Below are positions 1-9,000 of a DNA stretch of 25,628 nucleotides, one piece after another. The notes beneath the pieces are model-generated. The model worked only from the letters and a program-made list of their open reading frames with translations. It searched no databases and was not told the DNA's origin. The stretch comes from a virus. A program made the translations under genes and the position numbers. The stretch's first letter is position 1. Every line of letters starts with the position of its first letter. Where the stretch lies: positions 1 through 25,628 of IMG/VR virus record IMGVR_UViG_3300031621_000033; one strand, 5' to 3'.

Positions 1-3000
1 TCGCCTATATCGTCATTAATACCTTGTAGCTGATAAGCACCATCTAAAACAAAATTTACTTCAGTAAATTGTGTGTATCCTGTTTGATACCAATCTATGT
101 AATCCCAAAACAATGCAACATCGTATGCTTGACTTGCTATTCTTTGCCAAAGTCTTGAAGTACTATCTCTTTCGTATAATGCCCATTTTCCTAAAATAGT
201 TTCGTCATTTTTTACTAACGCTGTGTATTTTCTAATTGTAATAATGTCATTTGCTACGTAACCTTTTCCGCCATTAAGAACTGTAACATTTGTAATTACA
301 CCTAGATTGTTTATTGTAAATTCTAATTCTGCTCCCGTACCTGTGCCTGAAATACTATATGTAGGTGCAACTAGATATCCACGTCCTGGATTAATAACAT
401 CAACTCTAATTATACTGCCGTCTGTTATAACCAATGTCAAAGTTGCTTGTGTAGCTTTTGCAACTCCTATAAATGCAAGGTCAGCTACAGTATCTACTGA
501 TGTGTCAAATTGTCTACTAACTGCACTAGGTTGAGGATCTGATGCTTTTATTCTTGTTAGGTCTTTGTCGTCAATAATTAAGTTTTCTTTTAAGACTCCG
601 TTAACTCTTTCTATAACTTGCTTTAGTGCTTCTGCGTTGTTAATAAACCAACTTTGTCTAGGTGTGTTTAGTATACCATACTTTTCTTTTGGACTTAATC
701 CCGGAGCGGGTACCTGTTTACCTTGTTGGTCATATCCTACTAAGCTATCAATCCACTTACGCTCAATATCTCTGTTAGGAATACTTGTTGATAATCCGTC
801 AGTAACAATTTGATACTGGTTGTGTATATTAATGTTCTGGTTATCAATTGTCCAATATTGTATACTAACTGCAATATCTTTGTTTTCTAGTAAGCTATCA
901 CAGTTATATATTGTAAAACTATCAGGCGAAATAAGAGCTGCAAATTTATATCCCTGTCCTTTTGGATCTCTAATTAAACTTGCTACATCAAATGCACTTA
1001 ATGTCCTAAATTCAACATCAGGTGTAGTACGTTTATCTTTTACCCAGAAATAATACTTTGTGGTTAAACTACCACTAATGCTATCATATGTTTGTCTTGA
1101 TGAATATACAGTATCGCCATAAAGGCTAGTACCGTCTATGCCCTGGTCTTGTGCTTCTTCTGTGTTACTTAGGCTATTCCATTTGCTAGGTAATACACTA
1201 GATTCTACCCATTCGTAAACATCAATTGTGTTGCCTTGAAATAAAGTGCTCCAGTTGTTTGCAGAAAATATTACATCTGATTGATATGCATTCAAATATT
1301 TTGCATTTGTTAAATTCCACCAAAGCTCACCAACTTGTTCTGGTCCCCAACTTGCTGTTGGCATAACAGTTACATTAGATCCACCAAGTGTGTAATATGC
1401 AGGATCATAATAAGTTTTATAAGTTAAGTTTTGTTCAGCTGGGCCTGCAACTTTTCCTTGTACAGGATCAATATAATCTAAGTATGTAATTAATTGGTTA
1501 GATTTAATATTATATAAAATTGCACGTTTAATTTTGTTGATATCAACAGTGTCTTTAGGCAACCTCAAGTTTTCCCAAACATTTTTTCCGTCTGGTATTC
1601 TAAAGTCAATAACACTACCTGTATATACTGCATTTACACTTGTGTCTGGTAACCCAATATATACATGATTGCCTTTTAACTTAAAGTTATCACCAAAATT
1701 GTTTACACTACTAGTACTATCACTTTGACTTGATTGGTATTGTAATTGTTGTGCATACAACAGTCCGTCATTAATAACTTCGTATACAAACACAGAACCT
1801 TGTTGTTCGTAGTATTTTTTGTACGTAGTAAATTCGTTGTCAAAGGTAGTTGCGTTTGGATTTTCTTGGCTTGTTTGGTCTAACACATAGCCTGCATCTG
1901 TTTTAGAAAACTTATCAAATGTTGTGTTTGTCCAATTGTCGCCATTTTTACTGTTAACAATTAATCTACTGCCATCGAAATCAATCTTACTACCAAAAAA
2001 CTGTGAAGTTTTATTGCTAGGACTCATTAGTGTTTGTAGATATACAAACGTACCATTTACTTGTTTGTATACATAAACTTTACCCTGGTTGTTTTTATTT
2101 GTATCGTCTGATGGTGTTGATACTGCAATTAATTTGCCGTCGTTACTTATTGCTATACTATCACCGAATGATTCTGTCCCGCTAGGTGCATCAATCTGTT
2201 GCGAACGCTGATATTGTCCGTTAAGTATTCTATAAACTACAACTAAATTAGGTTTATTATTTCCATATTTTGCATTTACAATTAATATTTCGCCATCAGG
2301 TGTAAGATCAAAACTATTTGCAAAATCGTAAAGAGATCCTTGATCTAAAACTGTGCTTATATCGTTACTGCTGTCTGATACTATTGCTATTCCAGTATCG
2401 TTAGGAACATATCCTACATAGTCTATTAAATCGTCTGTGCTATCCCATTCTAACGTATTAAATGTGCCAGCTGTTATGTTTGTTACAGCATTATAGAGTT
2501 TGTTTTCTAAAGTAACTATATCTCCGATAAAGTAATTAGATGATGCACTAAATACACCTTTGAATTTTTTATTTTTTGCGTATTCCCAGTTATACGTAAT
2601 GCCGCTTTCGACTCCGCTTTTTAAGAAATATATTTTACCAGCATCTGAAACTGTACTACCTGCTGGAGCACTTACATATCCTCTGTAAACATTGTTAGCA
2701 TTTTTTGAAATCTCTACCTTTGTTCCTAGATAATTGTTGTCTTGTCTTTCAGGTCCAACATAACTGCCTAAACTAATGTAGTTTCCGGCATTGTTTTGTT
2801 GATACACATAATATATGCCTTCATTTGTAAATGGTGTTCCAACACTGCCGCCTGATGCCGTAGGAACTTTGTATACTTCGGTCCAATCAAGGTTATCTGA
2901 ACTAGGAGTATTTGCTCCTCTTGCAACACCATTAATTGTAGTTTGTTTGTAAATCCAGTACTCAAAATTACTGCTTGGTGTTAGGTTAGCAAAATCGCCT

Positions 3001-6000
3001 GTTAATGCATCTGCAACTTCAGTAGCTCCTAATTGAGAAACTGTTCTAAAGTCGCCTGCTGGAGGAGTTATATTTGCACCTGTATCTACAACAAACAATT
3101 TGCCTATGCCAGCTGCAACATTGCCGAGACTTACACGTTGTATTTGTCCCATAACACGCGGAATAGTATATATTCCAACTCTACCATAGTTGTCTGGATT
3201 AGGTCCTGGCCCATACGGTAAAAATTCTATTTCTGCATTGTTACCAAATTGATTACCTTTACTCCAATTACCAGATACATTTTTTACAAATATAGTTACT
3301 TCATTTAAACTTCTTTGATAAAAAGCAACTTCGGCTGTTGCACTAGTGGATCTATCACGGACTGTTTGTCCAACAATAGGCTCAAAAGGTAAACCGTTTA
3401 AACTTTTAGTATTTCTATAAGATATATATCCGTCCCATATATCATCAATAGTATGCTCTTTGTTTACTGCTGAAAAACTTAAACCAATTGTACTAGGATC
3501 ATCTAATGCATTTATAACTGGTAATACACTTAATTTAACACCTAAATTACCTGTAGCACTAAATGTTATAAAATTTACTGTATCAAATGATCCTGTAATG
3601 GTATTAATTTTTACTACTGTACTATTTGTTGTAGCTTCTACTACAACCGCAGTGGCTCCTGTTACTTGTTGAGTAATTATTTCGCCTTTACCTAACGAAA
3701 CTGCTGTGTCGAAAGTAGTTGTTGTTACTGTATCAGGTAAGTTGTTTAAGTATAATCTAAAATTATCACTTGCACTAGAAGTATCACTTAGTACCTTAGG
3801 TACTCTAACAACAAATTTAGAACTAATAACTGGATCTGATGTTCCCAGCGGTCCTGGTGTTCCTGTAAAACTAAGAGTTTGTATGTAACTGTTTATAACA
3901 CTTTCACTATCTTGTACATTTGTTTTGTAATCTAAACTTTGGTAATAATATCCGTCTAGTGTACTATCAGTAGCAACATCTGTAATTGACACAAAATCTT
4001 TATATACTAGGCCTCTTCCTGAATCTGAATTAGTATTACCAACCGCATACGGATTACTTGATTGAATAAACCAATATCCGCCCCATGAACTAGATGTTGT
4101 AATTGTTTCATTAGGACCAATACGTTGATATTCACCAACAAAATCATTTCCATCAATAAACAAACTATTTGCTGTTGGAAATAATCCATTAACAGCATTA
4201 ACATATATTGTTAATTGAGCGGATTCATTGTGCGTGTAAACTACTGTACCAATTGCTCCTTGTGTAGTAACCTTATCTCCAATAGCAGGAATATTATTAG
4301 ATGCATCAACATAAAGTATTGCATCTATTTTTTTAGTAATAGTATGTTCAGACTCTAGATATGATTTTGAGATATATGGTACAGTTCCATCAAATGGTGA
4401 TCTGTCTACAAGATTAAGTTGGGTTTGGTTAGCGTTTGCTAAACTATTCCATCTTAAATATATTTGATCTCCAACACCCGATCCGTCAAACATAGATTTA
4501 GGAGCTCTGAGTAAGAAGTGATCAGTTGTAATATTTTTGAAAGGATAGTCACCTGTAAGTATTACTGGTATTTCTTCAGCGGTTTGTGAATAATTATTAA
4601 GTGCGTAGTTTATTTGTGCAACACTATCAAAACTGCTAAATGTAATATTTGACACAGCACCTAAAATAGCTTCGTCAGCTTGCCATAAACTATTATTTAA
4701 ACGTACTATGTCGCCTGCTGCATAGTTTGTAGTTGTGTTAAAACCATTTTTAAAATTAGTTTTTACATTAGATGCATACGGAGCTCCAACAATAATATAT
4801 TTTGCATCTTCGCTCATCGATACACTATAACCAAACGTTTGTCCAGCACTAGCAATATTTTCATCAGGTTCTAAAACTTGATACAATGTATAATTTAAAG
4901 AATTGCTTGCTCTATTGTATATATAAACCTGTCCGTCACCTTTGTTTGGTGCTCCTACAGCAAGTTTGACGTTTCTACTATCAACTGCAATAGCAGTACC
5001 AAAGTTGTTTTCAGTTCCAGTTTCAGTATTTGATAATTCTTGTTGAACAGAAAATTTGTTTTTGTTTTGTAATACTCGCCATTTACCGTTGCCGTCATTG
5101 TCAATCCATAACTTTTCGTCAGTAGCAATTTCTTGTTCAGCAAGTGTGTTTGCCGCTGTAAGATTAGGTACTCTCACAGGAATAAATGCACTTATTCTAC
5201 CTTCACATTCATCAACTGTATTAATTGTACTTGTAGATTCAAAAACAATCTTGTTTAATGCAACGGATTTAACTTTAAAAAATCCTTCAATAGGAGCAAG
5301 TGTTTGCGTTAGTGTTTGAGTACTATCAAATGCACCCGGTGCATATGTTTTTATTAATACATTATATAATCCTAAAATATCGCCAGTATTAATATCTAAC
5401 GGAGAAGCATTTACAGTAACAGTAAATTCATTTGAACCTGTTTCAACTTTCTCTATCTTGTAGTCTTTTTGTACATGTTGTAAAACAGACCAATCTTCTT
5501 TTAGATTTCCTACCCATACATAGTCTTGATTGTCAATGTCACTAAATGATTTAGTTAAGATATCATTGTAAGTGCCAACTACTGTATTAACATCCTCTGG
5601 ATTTACATAGCCAGAATCTTTAGTATAGCCTTTTGAAATATATTTTGCAGGAAAAGGAGAGTGATCATAGTCCTTGCTTTTCAAGTAAGTTTCGTAGTCT
5701 TTTATTCTATATACTAAATCAGTTTCTAGTCCAGTACCTGTATTAGTAAGTAAAATAGGCTGAGGATCACTTCTAAATTGTTTTTCATCTAGTAAATATT
5801 CAACTTCTTCAAAACCTTCTGATGCTCCATACTGTCCGTCTTTTACTGCCCATTCTTCAAAGAAGTCTAAACTTTCTTGATCAGCACTTGCTAAAGCATC
5901 AAATAGTTTTGTTAAAGAATTTTTAGATCCTTTATCTAATATAAACCCTTGATAAAACTTATACTGGCTTACATCATCATTTATTATGTTTTCTAAATAA

Positions 6001-9000
6001 GTACGTTTTTGATACCCAATCAAATGCTGTGCTAAACGTTGTTGCTCAGTATCAAAGTTGTCGCTATCTAAGTCATAGAAATCACTAAACTGATTTATTT
6101 TATAATCAAAGTTTGTTAACAATCCTGGCGTAGGTTTTTTATCTAATCTATTCCAGTTTGCTGCTTCAAAAAGTAATGTTCCAGAAATTTTCTTATCTGC
6201 ACTATAATAAAATTCTTTATGTTTTACAAGGTCGCCAATAGTATAATCTTTCCAGGCTTCCCATTCAACTGCAATAGCGTTATCAAATATAAATCCTGGA
6301 ATATTTAAACTACCATTCCAGTTATCTGTTCTATATCCTAAAACTTTAATTCTTTCTTGTCTATAACCCGGAGCAGGATCATAGATTACATCATTAAATA
6401 CTGTCTTGTTATCAATAAGCAATACATGTTCTTTTTGAACTAGCGGGAATCTTACTGCAAAAATACCATCTGCAGAATTTACAACACGGACTGTACATTC
6501 ATTTTCTATACCTTTTGATATACGAATAAACTTGTTGTCTAATTTTTTTCCGTCGCCTTTTAGAATACTGTAACCAAAAAATGTATCGTATATATTATCT
6601 ACAATACTATAGTCAGTTATTAGTTTTAATTTTTGTGCTCCAGGACTTAGTGTAATGACAGTACCTGCTGCCCAATTTTGTGTAGTCCAAAACATAAACT
6701 GTTTAGAAGTTGTTGCCCAGTTTGCAACTTCATTTGAATCTGGTAATAGTTCGTCAAATACAAATCCAAGATCATTTAAATATTTTCCATAGCCGTATAA
6801 AAAATCTACTACATCTTGTAATGTAGAAAGTTTATCACCATAATTTAATACACTAGTTGTGAATTCAAACACACGCGGCATAGTTGCTATTGCACCACCA
6901 ACTAACGGTACTTCGGGAATACTAACAAAATTACTTGAATCAAAATTTGCTGAGCTAGTATGTGTTTTTATTACTCTATAAAATGCGTCTGATGCTTTAA
7001 CAATCTGTCCTACAGTATAGATTTTTTCGCTATCAAAAGTTACATATGATTCTGATATTCCACCTACATTGATTACCGGATCGTTTGCTTGTGCAATTCT
7101 TTTGTAATATTTAAAGCTAGGTTCAAAATTATCATAACCTGTAATTACATACCCACCTGCTTGTTTTTCAGCAATGACTCCGCTATAACTTATTGTCTTT
7201 ATAGGACTGCTTGTGTTTAAAATTAGATCATAATTTTCATTAGGTACAAAAACATTACCTTCGTTAGTTGGAGATCTTGAATCTAATATTAATCTAAATT
7301 TCTTCTTGTCTGAATACCCAGCAATTTTACTACCAATTTGATTACGTATGTTTACTAAATTTTTCTTGTATGAAATATACGACTCTATTGTGTTGCTTGT
7401 CATGTAGTTAGCTACATAGTTTACAAGACCACTAGTATATATTTGTGTTGTATCTTCTATAGTATTAGGAAATACAATGTTATCTAATTTGATAGGTATA
7501 TGAGAATCACCGTATATAATTTGTCCTGCTAAATTTCTTGTTTGTCTAGATCTATCAAATCCAACTGAAAATATATTGTTAGGTTGATTTTGTACCCAAG
7601 CAGTAATTAAACTAAATGGATATTCAGAACTTCTCCTCCAAGCTGACTCAACCGGGCCTCCGTCTCCAAATGTCCAATTATTTGTAATAGTAGATGAATC
7701 AAAATTATTAATTAATCCTGCTGCGTTTGGATCAAGGAGATTTCCTGAATCATCTACGGGTATATTTTGTTGTAGATTAGGCCTAATATAATTTTTATTA
7801 ACAACTATATTCTTTTTAGGTTCTCTAATAATACCTTTTTCTAAATCTTGCCATAATACTTTATTATTACGTGTGTATGGAGCTGGTCCGTATTGTGTTT
7901 CCCACCAAGTAGGTTTAATACTAAATCCTAACATTTCCCAAGGATTAGTATGCGGTCGGTCAGTGTCAAATGCATACATAAACGCTTGACGCCAATGCCC
8001 TGGCATATTCTCTGGTACATTATTATATATTGCACTTGAATAATTAAATGTAAATGCATTATTTCTATCAAAATAACTGTTATTAACATAATCTCCGTCT
8101 ACTAACTGATTCCACTGAACAAAATCTGCTGTCATTGAATAGTTAAGTTCTTGTCTAGTAAATGTTGTTTTTCTATTTAGGCCTGGTACAAATTTATGAA
8201 TATCTAAAAGGGTAACATCGTAACTTATTTTAATATTGTTATAAATTCTTAATTCTAATTCAAGTAATAACTTATCTCGAAAATCATTAAATCCAACAAA
8301 CTTACTTCCGTCGTGTCCTTCAATAACTGTCACTGGAACAATTGGAGTATTGTCAGTATAAATTTTTGGTTCAAAAGCAGGATACAACCCTAACTTTGTA
8401 GGTGTTGGAGGCATAAAACTAGCATTAGTACTATCATATTCGTAAACATCAATTACATCATTAACTAATTTAGTAGCAGTAATGTCAACAAAACCTTCAG
8501 AATTAAAAATATAATCTTTACTATGAGTAAGTTGAGTACCATTTAAATAAACCTGAACAGCTTTTCTACTTAAAGTTGACATCGAAAACGGTGTACTTAA
8601 AGCAAAATATCTTTCACTTGTATCTAAAACAGTATGCGAAGTTTTTATTGATCCGCCTTGCGGCACCATATCACTAAAATAAAACGGCATACTAGACGCT
8701 TTATCCTTATTCATTTCTTTAAGAATTTGGTCTACATGTTCTTTTACCGGTCCTTCAAATCCTAGAGTATTAGCTGTGGATAAAAACTGTCTTTTATATT
8801 TTCCGTACTCTCTTCTAGAATGTCTAATAGATTGTACTATGTTAGCACCCTTGTCAACTAAATGATAGGTTGATAAATTTATAGGACCGCTGTGTTTTAA
8901 AAACTTTTTGCCGTATAAAGTTATATTTCCCATATCTCTTAAATTACTCGGACCTGGAAATATTCCTACAAAATTATTTACTTCTTCAACTATAGTAGAA

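Noticed and set aside
8174-8180. CTAAATA heptamers on the minus strand inside coding sequence, such as here in the giant gene
   Set aside because: Chance matches are expected in AT-rich DNA, and none sits before a gene start.
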